A stretch of 64,000 bases of DNA from Amyloporia xantha (GCA_036971615.1 JAYKKR010000039.1:186001-250000), one strand, 5' to 3'. Positions 43,794 through 57,425 are shown, counted from the first letter of the stretch. Notes: generated from the sequence alone by a model not told the origin. Numbers and translations are program-made.

Positions 43794-45854
43794 GGTGCTG
43801 CGTTCATACGAGGTTGTCCTCAGGGGGCCCTAGTAAGACTTCGAGTCTCATGGTCGATTCACCTGCACCGGTCCAACTGTATTGATTACTGCGCAAACGC
43901 CTTTGTCCGGGAATGCTATAAAACTTCGCTCAAGGCCGTCGACAATTGCATTTGGACGCGTTGCAAGCATATAAGGCATCGTGCGATGTCCTCGGTGCAA
44001 GAGATATGGGATCAGGCAAGGCAATGGCTGTACTCTTTCGGTCAGCTTCGCCTACTCATGCTACATATAGTGCTTATTCGTGTTTAGGATAGGAAAGTAC
44101 TGGGTCGGCAAGCACCCTGATATCCAGGCCTCGTCCGCTATAGGGCGTCTGTCGTTGACGAGGAGGAGAGTGAGGTGCGCAAGGTGCACGCGCTCGTGGG
44201 AGATCGGTGGTGGGATGGGGCTGACGTCCCAGTGCCCAAGTGTCTCCCGCCATGGCAGCTGCAGCAGAGCTGCCCTGCGGGAGGAAAGTCCCAGACTTGG
44301 GTACGCTATACCCATATACGCTGTTCATCACTACCTTCGCTCGTCTCGCGATAGCTCCAGTTCAAATTCGGGACCACTCTATCTGCTCTCCGGCGAAATA
44401 GCTAGTGGACGGCACGCGGGTCAAGTGGTATGTATTGTGCGGCAGCAAATGGCACGTGCTGGATAGTCTGTTCTGAGGATGCTCAGTTGGGTTAACCCTA
44501 TTTACAGTCCGGTAAGACCGACCCAACTCTGTTCGTTCGAAACAGCTCACACCAGGATCGCAGCTACGGTCTCGAAACCCAATATACCTCGGATTGTTGA
44601 TATGAACATGTAAACCTGCCAATGAGGATGTGATCCTTCCTGGAAGCTTCGTGTGCCACGCTCAGACAGCTTTGTTTCGGATTCTCGGCCATCACAAGAA
44701 TTGCTGTGAGTTTTCGATTTAGTACATGCAAATTTGGGTGGTCCATGGCTCAATCAATGAATATCGCATCTCATCGTTATGGTACGGGGAATGCGCGATC
44801 TACGACCAATCTCTCTTATTAGCCTACATGGGTAGGTTCAGTTCACTGCCTCAGCGAATCAAGGGTGACTTACAACAGGACAGCTCGGCCAGCAAGTTCA
44901 TTATCCCCTCGACGTAGATGCACCAAACCGCACGGGTTGCGTTGGTCCACTCTCATCACGAGCATCTCTCCCTGCCATATTGCTCCATCACTTTCGGAAA
45001 GGAGGGCGATGTTTACTGGTCGGTAAATATGTCGAGTGAAATATATCTTGAACAGAGGACCAGTGGTTGCGCCGTTGCTGACCTGAACAATGCAGTCATG
45101 AATGAATAACTGTGCTCCCAGGAATTCTTCCACGAAGGGAAAACTGAGGTTATGGGTGTTTCTGGTATTGCCCGAAGATAATGTCGGCACGCGCACTAGA
45201 TATGGCCGATTTCTGTCGAAACAGTAGAAGCGGGCTATGACCGTGTGTCGTACGATCTAGCTCTCAAGTAAGAGTTTAGTCTTGCCTTGCACATACTTGT
45301 ACTCACCTGGTCTCGTGCTGGACGCGACCTTGAGGAAGGCATCTTGAGTGGATGTCTCAGTAGGACCTCGATATGCGTAGCTGGGGCAGGTTGTTCGGAA
45401 TCTGATGAAGACATTGATATGGGTTCCGCAGGCAGTGGCTTCGCCTCGCTCGACTCTATTTCTCTACCTTATACAAGCTGCCTGCTTCTTCCGGCAGACA
45501 TAACATGCTGCGCCTTCGCAATCTCAGATCGACGGATCTCCTTTGCTCACCCTGCTAATCATCCCGAATAGAAGACATCACGGTCATTGTTCCCCATTCC
45601 GTGCACGTGTATGTTGCGCCTTCGTAATCTCAGATCGACGGACCTCCTTTGCTCCTCCTGCTAGACATCCCGAATGGAGCATATCATGGCCATTGTTCCC
45701 CATTCCGGGTCTAGCACCTTGATGAATCTACCCGCAAACAAAGGCAATTATGGGAATGGATGAGCCGTATGGCTGGCTAGTATAATCAGCATAGAGCCGC
45801 CCTCTTGCTCAATTTTTCACCCCCCTCCATTCCTCTCAGCTGACGCGCCATAGA
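43794..45854. other. Gap with possible minus-strand gene fragments
   Basis: Between about 44,870 and 45,196 the minus strand reads like protein (FVEEFLGAQLFIHDCIVQV ... IWQGEMLVMRVDQR) and ends at a GTAAGT-like donor (about 44,870). Possible continuation at 44.55-44.75 kb is unconvincing. I record it as an unresolved gene fragment. Confidence 0.35.
45507..45705. repeat. Tandem duplication, two ~95-bp copies offset by 104 bp
   Basis: TGCGCCTTCGCAATCTCAGATCGACGG (about 45,510) recurs as TGCGCCTTCGTAATCTCAGATCGACGG (about 45,614). Similarity extends through TGTTCCCCATTCCG in both copies. Confidence 0.75.
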
Positions 45855-46169
45855 ATGACGAATACAAACATGTCGCAGACGACTACATTGTCGCGTTGGA
45901 TCGAGCTATCTATTCGCCTCTTGATCTGCTATCTTACAATACATGCAATTTTGACGTGCCCCCAGGATGTGCATTTCCGGTCTCAAATCTGTCGCTCTTT
46001 ACTTTGGTACAGAGAAAAGATCCTTCGCGGACCCTTCCTCCTGCGCCTTCAATCTACTTTCCTTGACCTTGCGACTCGATTGCTCAACTGTCTCGGACTT
46101 GACCTACTCGAGGGATGGCGAGTCATGAGCAACGCGCTAGACCACTTGTCGGTCTGCTTTTCAAGGTAA
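45855..46169 (+). CDS. Small open frame, 104 aa, hydrophobic helix, unknown
   Basis: The frame MTNTNMSQTTTLSRW has a hydrophobic stretch (LSIRLLICYLTIHAIL) at residues 18-33 and amphipathic helices after it. A TATA-less leader precedes it. A GTAATG follows CAAG at about 46,168, so it may continue into another exon. Low confidence. Confidence 0.3.
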   Translation: MTNTNMSQTTTLSRWIELSIRLLICYLTIHAILTCPQDVHFRSQICRSLLWYREKILRGPFLLRLQSTFLDLATRLLNCLGLDLLEGWRVMSNALDHLSVCFSR

Positions 46170-47158
46170 TGCCTAGATGCTCCAATTCTTTTCGTCAATG
46201 GTTCTCAGATGCTAGTTTAATAGGTTTATCGACGCCTGAACTACCGAAATACGCACTTGGTCACTGATCAACCATTTCGATCAATGGTAAATCATTCTGT
46301 ACCTGACCCTTGAGGCAAACCGCGGTAACTGGGGCCGTTGTTAGGTCACGGCTCTCTGCCATCCGATTTTTCTTTATTTCCATTGCGTTCTCAGTTTTTT
46401 CGATGTTACATGTACTTCGTGCTACTATCGTTACGTCAAAAATTCGTAGCTGCCAGTGACAGGGCTTTATTCAATATAGCAGAAGGGCAGCTGTTTAAAT
46501 ATCGCCGCATTGTCGCCGGACCTAGCACCGGCAGGAGATAGTTGTGAAGAGGTAGGTTTGGTGTCAGCTTCAAGAAGGCATCGACTCTGGAGGGACATGA
46601 AGCACTGCCTACACGCCGCAGGAACGACTTTGTAGGACATGGGATCTGGTTGATCCGATGGAAGGTATAATAATTTGAGCAGCTGTGAAATACATCAGCC
46701 TTAGACGTGGACAGGGTGAAGAGCGCAGAATATACCATTCGACGTCTTTTGAGATGGGTTTAATCAAGCACAGTGGCAACGGAGATACTTGATATAAGTG
46801 CGATTGCATGGTCTACGTAGCAGACATCTATCGAAAAGAGGGAATTGACTTTGGTTCAAGCAGTTTTCCATTCAGATAGACTTGCCTTGACGAATTTGAT
46901 CCCCGCTTCTATCTACGTTTTCATGAGTCACAACAGTTTCATGACAGACATAATATCGTGCAACGTTTCGTTGGAACCATTTCACGTAGCTTTAGCGTCC
47001 GAGTCGGACTACTAGTTAATGAGAGCAGCGTCCTATGTGACCACCACCACCACTGCCGCCCCCGCCGCCAATACCACGACAATAACTAACATTCGTAGAG
47101 ATAGAGAGACCGGGGAAATGATGTCCGACACCTTCGCTACAGTAGTACTCACATAGGA
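46170..47158. other. Gap without gene
   Basis: Only short frames. A CCACCACCACCACTGCCGCC microsatellite-like stretch lies at about 47,040-47,070. Confidence 0.35.
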
Positions 47159-48093
47159 TCATCTATCCATCGCGTTTAGCTTCACCGCGAGGGGCGTTTT
47201 GCGGATACACCGGCTGCACTCACACAATACGTCTCCCTGCTCAACGAACAGAGACTCATTGATCTCAATGAGTCCATGTATAATATTGAGTGCCCGGATG
47301 AGAATATCCATATCGCTTGAAGACAATGTTGTCCGCAGTGATAGGCCGTCCTCTGAAAGCCGTCTTGCTTCTCGTTCCCGTTTGTCATCAGTATCTAATT
47401 GTTCCAATGCATAGTCGAAATCAGGTGAAAATACCAAAAGGACTTGTAAATGTCGCTGCGGCATAAACTTCACCGGATTTGTGCATACCATCGGAAATAA
47501 GAGTAGTGCTGACGGCGTCGCAGATGTTTTTCAAATTAGACAAAGCAGTCAATAGGATATCGCTCCAGCGCATTTCTGCGTAGCATTCATCTGCCTGCAA
47601 TAAGAAGGAAATCAACACCTCTTTCAGCGGGAATGGAACAAAATCGAGATAGTGCAATATTAAAAGACAAACTGACATCCAAGCTCGCGCACATGTTCTT
47701 CTCCAACTTATTTAAGGAAAGTAGCAGGCATTTTTGGTAGGAGACATAATGGCCATAAAGACGTTCTTTTCCTGAGAGAAGTCGAGCTTTCGCATCCAGG
47801 AAAGTGGGCCAATCACGAACGTCGGATGGAAGCGCGAGATATACAGTTGCCCTACGCAGATAACTGTCGCTTGCACCATGAATCCCAATGCCCGAGTTAG
47901 AGTTAATACGAAGATTGTCGACTGCGCTGCCAAAGAGGCTCTTCACACGATTGAAGGTGTCGAGAAACGTGAGGGACCGGTGTACCGACATCGGCTGTGC
48001 TATTGGTAGATTGCTAAGCATAGTAAGCTTCAACCGTGACCAACGTAAGCCGGCATCACACCTACACAGTAAAGAGACTAGTCTGCACCGCAC
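47159..48093 (-). CDS. Unknown-family gene, helical protein
   Basis: Minus-strand coding segments run from about 48,093 (possible start MLSNLPIAQPM near 48,020) through RSLTFLDTFNRVKSLFG ... VYLALPSDVRDWPTFLDAKAR ... SYQKCLLLSLNKLEKNM. They continue with ADECYAEMRWSDILLTALSNLKNI (47,475-47,600) and SPDFDYALEQLDTDDKRERE ... SSSDMDILIRALNIIHGLIEINE, ending at 47,159 after CECSRCIRKTP. Introns with TTATTGCAG acceptors separate them. The protein is predominantly helical and has no recognised domain. Start and intron limits are provisional. Confidence 0.5.
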
Positions 48094-48810
48094 CGGATCT
48101 CGAGCAGGTGTACGTCATAAGAAATCAGCAGGAGCTGCATCTCCAAGTTCTCGAGAAGAAAGATAAATATATATTTGACTCACGCTGTGATTGGTGGCAT
48201 GACCTGCTTTACAACAGCGCATATCTACATTTGTCGGGCAATCACATATTAGTACACGTTCTGAGGCCTATTAAGATAATTGGGTAACGCCTCTTTTAGG
48301 TGGTGAGTTGCGCGCATCTCATCGAACGGTAAGATGTATCTCTTGGGACAACATTCCCTGTATGTAAAATTGACCAGATGCGTCGTATTTTGATCTGACG
48401 ATTTGCGGGACCGCTCTGATTCTGATCGATCCCAGTCATGGACTAAACCAGCGCTTCTGATTTGGGATCAAGGACGATGATAGCCTGAAAAGCAGTCTTA
48501 TTGTTACCCTATAATGGCCTGAAGCCGACCGACTGAGTAACTCCAGTCTGATGTGGCCATTAATGGTGCGTGTCTCATTGTTCTCTCTTTTCGGATGCGA
48601 GGGAGATATGACCTTGCAACGCGTGACCATCAGAAGAAACACTTTAGATCTCAATGTTGAGCTAACTTACGTGACTTTATTAACATGGAAAGAGCGTCGG
48701 CACCTGTCTCAAAAGATGGCAGAAGGTTTAAGCCTGACATTCGTAGGGTTCATTGCCCTCAACAGTCTCAAACCTGGCCGCCGCCAGACCACAACGCTAA
48801 CCAATGAATA
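48094..48810. other. Gap without gene
   Basis: Short frames only (48,436-48,877), with no recognisable content. Confidence 0.35.
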
Positions 48811-50571
48811 TCAAGGAATATCAAGTGCCTGTACTTTAAGCAACAGCTCCTCTAGACCCATTCTCGGCTTCATTTGAAGAAGACCCCTCTCCAAGCGCGT
48901 ACAACGGCTCAAATAGAGTGGATGATAACAATCCAACGGCAAACCTGAAGGCCCCGAACTCTTGTGGCGGACTCGATACGTGCGGTGCCTGGTACGAATT
49001 GGATTACCATTAGGGTTGCGCGTGGCGGCGTGTATCAAATCGAGATGTCGGTAGAGATGAACAAGGGCAGCAGCTCGCCAGGGCTTTTCGAAAACAGCGT
49101 ATTGCCGAGCTTGACCTGGCAGTGTTTCCATCTGCTCATCGGAACTAATCCCTGCTGTTCCAACCATGTTGACCATTTCATAGACGAGACCGCCTAATGG
49201 CGCAGGTATGTGTGCCGCAGCATTGCGACGATTGCGGAAAGTCTGGTCATTCAATATTAGTTTTGTGCAGCTGTACGAATGAATCGACGTGCGGTTCCTA
49301 TCCTGCTGTTCCGGGAATAGTGTTTGGCCTGCGCAATGACTTGCTGAGTCGGTGGTGGATTCTGCTGAGTAAGCCAACATTTCTTCAGATGTGCGAGGTG
49401 GCTGCGGTACAGCTCCACTATCTTTTCCCGCAACCGACACTGTTCTGGGATCAATTCGATCCTATATTTTCCTGCTCTGATACACGATGAGAGATCTCGG
49501 ATAAACGCGTCTTCAATACATAAGTTGTAAACCGACGTGGGTGGTTTACGCCAGTCAAAACGAAACGGCTTCGGGAGAGAGCGACCACTGTTGATCGTCT
49601 CAATCACATGATTCATCGCATCACCTGTGGGGGCATCGGGTAGCCGCTTGGAGTTTGAGAAGCCAAACGTGAGGGCAACATGAGTACGGATGCTCCTCTA
49701 AAAGGAGTGGTACATGAGACTATATTTCTACGCTCCTATAGAAGTACTGAAACATGCAGACGTACTCTAAGATAATTGGCACTAGAGTCTTTGCCTTGCT
49801 TGCTGCCACCTACAGGTGGACCGGAGCGTCCATCCCTTCCATGTGCTGCAGATTGTGTCCTTTGGAGGCGACGCACATCTTCGGCCATGACAGCCCAGCG
49901 CGCGCTGTTTTCACGCTGGAAAAGTGCGAAGTTCTCATGATGCTCCTTCAACCTATCAGTTAAGTCTTCCAGCTTGGAATACAGCTGAGACAGGCCAAGA
50001 TTGGAGGCCTGGCATTGATAAGCACTTCAATGCAGAGGTGTAGTCGCATGTGGGACTTACTTGGACATGGGAACGGGACAGCCCCTCGGAAGTCCGATGC
50101 TGCCACAAGATCATGTCAGCTCGCAAGAAGAGCGCTGTAGATGTGTGCCGCACCGTTGGAGAGACCCGGCTCTCCAATATCTCAGGTGTCAAATCCGGGT
50201 AGGTGTCTACGTCCATATCGTTGCTTTCGTACTGAGGACTTATGTCAGCCAGAACGTAAGCACAGATGCAGAATTCTGATACATTATTCGCAAACACAGG
50301 GCTACCAATATGCGGGTAGCGAGAATCGGAGTAAAGATCTTGGTCGACATCCATCGGTGCATTCTGTGCGGATGCCTAAGCAAAATCTGAATTGAATACA
50401 AGGGAGGTGGAGTTGTCTCAACGTACGCCAGGATGTGGTAAGTCATATCTTTCGGCTTGGCTAGGCGTATCCCTAGCATCATTCTGCAGGTTCGCGTTAG
50501 AGGCGATCGGACTGATTATCTGCGAGGAACCTTACCTGTGCCATTCCAGCGTCGTCGGCTGGGGCTGCCAT
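48811..50571 (-). CDS. Hypothetical protein of an Agaricomycete-expanded family
   Basis: The start is probably the ATG at 50571 (MAAPADDAGMAQ, then a GTAAGG donor at 50535). Exons continue with NDARDTPSQAERYDLPHP, MDVDQDLYSDSRYPHIGSP, a coiled-coil piece (LTDRLKEHHENFALFQRENSARWAVMAEDVRRLQ) and the conserved C-terminal region. That region has FRFDWRKPPTSVYN and then DEQMETLPGQARQYAVFEKPWRA, VHLYRHLDLIHA and GLPLDCYHPLYLS. The last blocks (R.Y.V..P.WR....L....D..Y.A and GLP...Y.P.WL) are typical of a hypothetical family I recognise as repeated many times in Agaricomycete genomes, with a variable N-terminus. Its function is unknown. Some splice joins (49.3-49.7 kb) are unresolved and a short frameshift is possible. 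Confidence 0.6.
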
Positions 50572-51462
50572 AGTTTCAACGGAACGGTGGATCTGATGCG
50601 TATCGAATCAGTATCAGACAGGGGAACAGTCAAGTGCAGCGACACACATGAGTTAGTGAATGAAACCAGCTTCTTTCTTCACCCATATCACGTACGTGAT
50701 TTCCGGTAGAGTCACGAGTAAGACGATGTGAGGAGTTTGCAGTCTGTAGATAGGCATTCATGCAGAAAATAGAACATCGTTGCTTTGGAAGGACGTACCA
50801 TATAATCCGCAGAGAGAGTGCTTGTACGCATGGGAGATTGGGAGCCTCCAGGCACCTGTTAGCAGCTTCAGTACTATGGGCTGTAGTGAACAATGAACTC
50901 ATCTGACGTGACGAGGCGGGAAGGACCGCTCTTGTTGTCCCATTTCTGCACGCAGAGGTGAACTAAGATCATGAATATCTGGCGAACATATCCAAGAACG
51001 GTGATGGTATTCAGAGACAACTTGCGCTGATTCTGAATGGAAGCCCTGACCCGCTCGCACGGGGATTGGTGATAAGATCCCAGGTGGAGCAGCACTGGCT
51101 TGTGGTACTGTCCTGTAGTATTCGCTGTTCGACGGTGACGACTGAAGCCAAGAGCCGCCGGACGGTAAAGGAGATTTGAGCGAAGAACTGCCGTCAACCA
51201 GTGACGCGTACGGAGACTTGAGCCAGGAGCTATCGCCAACGAGCGAGGGTGAGGGTGATTTGAGCCAGGATCTACGGTAAACCAGTGACGGCGATCGGAT
51301 CCAGGGCCCGTCACCAGACCTTGGTGAAGGGGACCGAAGCCAGAGGACCCCACTGCTGTCGCTAGGTAGCATTCTGGACACGGACCGGCCATCAGATAAC
51401 CACGATCGAGACCGAGGGCCACCATCTGACGATTGAAGCCAAGAGCCAACATCGCTTGACAT
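50572..51462 (-). CDS. Ser/Trp repeat protein, unknown
   Basis: From a likely start at 51462 (MSSDVGSWLQ) the protein is built of about ten degenerate 12-15-residue repeats of the type SSWLKSPSPSLVGD (GSWLQSS, RSWLSDG, VLWLRSPSP, PWIRSPS, SWLKSPSP, SWLKSPYA, SSLKSPLP, SWLQSSP). It then reads QGFHSESAQVVSEYHHRSW and reaches a donor near 50,910. A further exon (AHSTEAANRCLEAPN, about 50,800-50,885) seems to follow. No domain is recognised. It could be the N-terminal part of the next gene downstream (50571), but that gene has its own good start. Confidence 0.45.
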
Positions 51463-53927
51463 GATAGGATGTACCTGCGAACATATGGTGCCGTCGAAAG
51501 TGACGAGATATAACTGCTCAGTAGCTAGCGCATGATGGTAGCTGCGCGAGAGGAGACGAAACGCTCTTGACGCATATGACTCGGACCTTCCAGGGGCGGA
51601 TCGGCCTACCAAATGAGAAGTAATTCACTGAAGAGACTACATTGACAATACGTACGCTCGCAATAGGTCTGTGTATTTAGTTAATGAGGTGCGCATGTAG
51701 GTCAGGTCGCGCTTTCGTGTGGTTTCCGGTCTAATACATCGGCGTTGGTCTTTCGTTTGGGGTTTCGGGCAACAGTTGTTGTTGTAAGGCATCTGACCCC
51801 AATCGGGTCGCTTGCCTAAAATAGTAATCTCAGCGGTTTCCGATGGGACCACCAATTCTTGCGGGTTCTATATGTATATAAATGAGCGCGCATTCTCTCT
51901 GAACCTAGCCCAAGTTCGAGTCTTTGCAAATTCTGAGCCTACGACAGGAACCGCAACACACTTAACAGAAAGCTCGTCAGCTTGGTCATTCCAATTCCAA
52001 TCTCCATCCTTTCGCGTCTGGTAGGCACTCGAGCCTGTTTATATTTCCAGATAACTCTAGTTTGAATGATGCGCAGGGGTGAGGGCACCAGCGAAACATC
52101 GATCGCAGCGATGTCGCGGATATCTCGTGACCCACGTCGGAAGTACGATGCCTATCCGCAGGTGCGATATACTATGTTCTCGCCCAGGAACATTAATTCA
52201 TTCTATTTTGTGAAATAGATTAGGGCTACGTCTGTCTTGTATTCTGTAGGTTCCCTGTCTTGACCATGGAAGTGGTGTCGTTTTTGAAAACTTGAATGGT
52301 CCGTTCAGACAGGAGTCAGAGGCGACGGCGGAACATCTACCGACTCATCAGACAGCACTTTACATTCTAGCGACGGACATGCCTCAGATACCGCAAGAAA
52401 CGTAGGTTACGCACTCTTCTCAAGATAATTTTGGATCGACCAATGATAATCCCATCATACACAGTTCTCTAGTGTCGCTCTGAGACGGACGGCATCCGTG
52501 TATCCAATTCTAGATGCCCGCGCTGTTGTTCCGAGTTATAATCAAACACATGCTAGCGTACGTCGTCGTCCATAACACTCAGATATAATAAGTGTTGATT
52601 TCTGGTAAAACTTACCTGCAGCCCGCTGATCAGGGAGCATTAAGTATGAACGATGCCGTAAGTTGTGGGATGAATGAAGGAGATTAGGCGTTGACGACAC
52701 CTGTAGGACCCAGCTGAAGCGCGAAATGTCCGCAAGTCCGCGCCGGATCTCTCCGCAACAGCTGTCGCAGACCGACGTCTCCAACGCAGACATTTTAGAG
52801 CAAGAGCTCAAGAGCAAGAGGCGTCAGCCTCGCTCGCCGGTGCGTCTTGTGTGCCCCGCCTCGCGCATAGAACGTTGAAGATTCTGCTGATTGAAACAGC
52901 CGCATCACAAGAGGAACATACATCTGACAATCCCATGAGGGCATCTACGGTGCAGTGTCATCTTACTCATCAATGTTCAAAGTACTAAATGGGGGCCAGT
53001 TGACTGCTTCGAGCTCGGCTGTGGCAGGAACACCTACTCCGAGCTCAGCTGTTGCAGGAACGCCTGCTCTGCACATGGCCTCCCGCCAAGAATCATTCTT
53101 GTCCGTTTGTGCAGCCGATCCTTCGACCATCACACAAGTCTGACCAGTCCTGCAGTACCGTTATACCACAGGAGTCCAATGCAGTTTTTCCTCCTCACTT
53201 CGCTAATACTGTCATCCCCTGTGACGAAGTCAGCGAACCGGACGCGCAGGCATCCCTTCGCGAGGACTTCCCTAGGCCAGAGAACTCCGTTGTTGAAGGG
53301 TCAACGCGTAGCTCTCGAAGGTATTATGCTCGGTCATGAGAGGAAATCGCCCGTCACTAAGCACTAGAATAGGACCATACACCTTGCTCAGATACTCGAA
53401 GACGCGCCCGCGCGAGGGGGCTCCCGAGAGGGAGTGTCGTTTACAGCGACTAGAAGGTGTGAAAATACAGAGACTGAATGTCAGGGATTTACTGGCTTAC
53501 CTCTGATGCCAGGAGTCTTAGGCTAGCGCAGAAAGAATCCGAAAGGCTTGTCAACAAACCAACTGATATAAGCCGGCCTCCGGCTCCAACAGCAGCTAGG
53601 AGGTTCACACCGTATTCGCGGGCATCCCGGCACAAGAAGTGTGTGTGCTATGATATTTTGTCGGGCTCATTCATTCATTCATTCTGCATTTTGCAGGCAA
53701 CCTAATGCGGGCGTTGGTGTTTGATACTTACCTCCTTTGATGCCGCGTCACTCTGGTCGATACAGCCAAGTTCCTTCTCCATGTGCAGTCCGCGTTTCCT
53801 GCCTTTATGGGTCATGTCTGCGTACTTGTAGTTGAGTGTTTCGGAGGGGCCTTGGATACCGTCAATGTATCAGAGTTGATCTCTTTTGTCGGATTACCTG
53901 AACCATGACCTGGTGCATGGGAAGACA
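51463..53927. other. Gap without supportable gene
   Basis: Short frames only. At about 53,013-53,070 a 30-bp unit (GAGCTCGGCTGTGGCAGGAACACCTACTCC-like) is duplicated in tandem. Plus-strand frames 52,955-53,367 and 53,886-54,182 lack recognisable domains. Confidence 0.35.
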
Positions 53928-56900
53928 TTATGTATTTCTCAGATACGATTCACATCTATATCTGCCCTCATCTTCGGGAACACTCATACTGTAGTACACG
54001 AAGCTGCCGGAGGACACGAGGACCATGACCGCGTAATAAGCATTGTCATCAACGATCCTGTCCAAGGTACCGCTGCAACTGCTGTATTTCTTGGATATTA
54101 TGAGACAACGCTGCATCCAACGCCACTCTGTGTGCTTCTAGTTGTTCTCGATTATACCAAAGAATCCGCAGCGTTTCCCTGATCTTATTCGTGGCGGTTC
54201 CACTGGGGATTGGGATACACTCAGGCTGATGAGCGAGGTAGGTCTGGATTTCATTATAGTCATACCAAAAACCGAATGGGCACTTACAAGGGTTGACTCA
54301 TTCAATCTTCTCAACAGGCGCGCAGTCAGAAAAATGACATGCATAGCGGCATCACTATGCTCTCGTTGAAGATGAAACAATGTACTCTCCGCTTCCGGAC
54401 TATCGTTTCCCTGCGAGATTTAGCATTCAGCAAATGCCTAAGGTAGATTGCTCACGAAGATATCTCGATACGTGAGCTCTTTCCTAGCCGCATCGCGAAG
54501 GTCTCTCTTGGCATTCAACCAGAGGCCGATCACGTTATCGACATCATCATCAGAGGTAGCGTGCATGTAGTCTGTCATAACTCCACACTTGTGGGTTGCG
54601 GAATAAACATGCTCAAAGAGTTGTATCTGGAGATAACTCACGCAAAGACGCCAGTGCGGGCAAGCACTGAGGGAAGTAGGTTGTTGAATCCGCTGTTCAG
54701 GTTTGTCGTGGGCAGATCTACCACAGTATATTGTTGAAACTCTCGGTTATGCTGTACCGGTGTCCGACTCACAATTTAGGCGGGTTGGAACACAACGATG
54801 TTGGCGAGAAGGACGAGAAGAAACAATGGTAGCCTCGGGCCAGAAATGGAGGTGTGATCTAGACTCCGACAATGTCCGATCAATCACGTTTCGCCCCAGT
54901 CTCAGGCTACACGCTCGACGGTGGCATGGAGGAGTGTATAGGACCCAATAGAGAACGCCCATGTCCCGGGAATGAATGTCCGACAAACCTCACTCGCATC
55001 TACTTGTTAATTTCCATCTTTCTTCGCTTTGAAAGAATAGGCTGGTCGCTCGGCGATGCTAAAGTCTGCTGTGCGGCTTCAGCTACACAATGGGTCAAAG
55101 GTTCCTTAGTCAACATCGACATTGGTTGCATAACGATCCAATTGGACCACATGGCGTATCAACCTATGTACATATCACAGAATCACAGTATAATACCAGC
55201 GCAGATCATGAACCGTCCCCGACTTCTCGAGCTCGTGCTACAATTCGACATCTTCAGCCGGATCTGGATCTGGATCCGTGGAGCAGAGCCCACCAGATGT
55301 GTGCTCAGTTAAGACTCGAATCCCTCCTGCGAAACTTCTGCTTACGTTAAGGGAGTCTGCCATATGGAGCCTAACTACAACTTACTCGAGTAGTGGCCTG
55401 GGTCTCTTGTGATTTGCTTCGTCGTCACCCTCATCTCGGCCGCGTTTTTTCGGCATGACAGCTGTTTTCCTAGACGTAGCTCAGCTAGCTTTCAGCTGAT
55501 TATGAGGGATATCACGCACTGGTCATGGTCTGGGAAACTAAGAAGATCGACGCTTTCACTACTAGTCGTGTAAGAACGCGCATTGTATGGAGGTACACAG
55601 AACATACCGTCTAATTGGGGGGGTGTGAGCCCTGACCATTTCCACGTGCGAATGAACTGGAGTCAGAGTGAAGTCCTCATCGCCAATCGATGTAAGGCGT
55701 GAGTCTGAATGATGGCGGTCCTTAGAAGTAGGAGCAGGAACTGGGGACAGCATAGGATCGACAATATTGGTCTCGCGAGGTACGTGAACTACAAGCGCAA
55801 TGCGTTCACCATAGGTATCAATCCTAGCGGGAGTCCGGTTACTATCTTCTGAATATGGCAGGCCACTCACTGTCGTATCATTTGGTTGAACGCCCACTGT
55901 ACATCATCGACCCAAGCATCCCAATCAGTAGAGGTCTCATCGAAAGTAGTCGTATGAGGAGACCAAGATTTGAGCCCCAAAAGGATGGTAAAGATCAGGG
56001 CACACGGTTTCGTCCAGAAGGCCAGCCAATCAGAGGGTGATGTTAATGACGGGGACAGTAGCATGGACGGATGGAGAACATCTCTTGCAGACCTATCAGC
56101 CATTCTCGCCCGGGGCTGCATATCAATCCATAGTGAGATCCACCTGTCCCTGTTCAGTGGGCTACGACTCCGAGGCAGAGGAGAATACGGGCGCTTCTTC
56201 GTTTTCTTGGATAACTGGCAGAAGACGATATCTATCATTCTCTAACAGTATAGGACATCGGTTATTCATACACACCCATGTTTCCAAATTTCCAGAGATG
56301 TAAATACCACAGCGTACCAGTTGGCGCCATTGTGCGGTGGGAATTTGTAGTTCGTCCACGATTGCCTGAAAACCCGGGATCCGAAGGAATGATGCGACGT
56401 CTTCGTATCGGACTCGCCCAGTGGACACTTGGGTTCCACGCATATGTGGCGCTAGTAGCTTCAGAGCCTCTGTTAGTCACAAGAAATATCATCCAGCGCA
56501 TTGCATACTTGAGTCAAATTGGAAGGGGCTTTTGTCGACCGGCCGAGCGGCTGGTTCTATCGTCACCAATATTCATGCGAGACTAAGTACAGAGTCAGAC
56601 ATATGAGCTCCTCGAAACAAGGTCAATTTACCGCAAGGGTTTCAAACTCTTTGATATCGAGTCTTGCATGGTGGGCATTCGACGGGAAGCTTAGCCCATG
56701 TTTTTCATCTTTGTTGGAAGTGTCGGAAACATTTGCAGCACCGGACTGAATCTTGTCGATCATCATCAGGTATTTTTCCTCGTTTCAGCGGCCGTGATGT
56801 TACCTTCCTGCTCTCCGCATGACCATCACTAGGAGCCTGAACATCGCGAGAATAGTTGGAATTCGGATCTGGTCTAGCACTGACGCTCGCGACCCCGGGA

Positions 56901-57425
56901 TCAGCGCGCCTTATAGACGCTTGCATAGGTCCAGTAGATGGAACGCCAGCAGGGGAAGTATCTGATCTGGAGTTGAGGACGGCAAGGTGGCGGCCTGGAG
57001 TATCTACCGGCGGTAGACGACTTCTCTCTTCCGTGTTGTGAGTATTTAGAGATGCTATGAGCGATAGCGAGGACAGAAGTCCATCGTAAGTCGGGCCATG
57101 TGAATAGGAGGGAGATTATGGTTGTACTGCACCCTGATCTTTATACCTTGCACTTTCAGGGACCCGGGCAGGAGTCAACTCTGTAGTCTATACACGAAGC
57201 CAAATTAGATCGTTGAAGAGTACAGCCCTGAGCACATTACCTGAAGTCGAATGGGACTTCCCAATGCAGTCTCCTGCAGGGGTGGTTATGCATTAGCTGT
57301 CTACGATTCCAAAAAGATTTACGTACCTGGTCTTGTCGGTGTTCAATCTTACCGATGAAACGTTCGAAGGCCGCAGAGTATTCGTCCAATTCTGTGGTCC
57401 TTCTCAATAATGATTCACGCCCCAT
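53928..57425 (-). CDS. Multi-exon coding region of unknown function (envelope)
   Basis: Protein-like minus-strand pieces follow one another: a start MGRESLLRRTTELDEYSAAF (57,425, ending at a donor near 57,330), then NVSDTSNKDEKHGLSF (56.7 kb) and RYEDVASFLRIPGFQAIVDEL (56.3 kb). Next come SDWLAFWTKPCALIFTILLG (56.0 kb), RIDTYGERIALVVHVPRE (55.8 kb), SDDDVDNVIGLWLNAKRDLRD (54.5 kb) and an exon near 54.0 kb. Junctions often carry GTAAG/GTGAG donors, but I could not join them into one frame. Several genes or a decayed one are equally possible. No family is recognised. Confidence 0.35.

Noticed and set aside
53928..57425. Retrotransposon gag/pol reading of the minus-strand pieces
   Set aside because: No zinc knuckle, protease, reverse transcriptase or integrase motif is visible, and no flanking long terminal repeats are seen.
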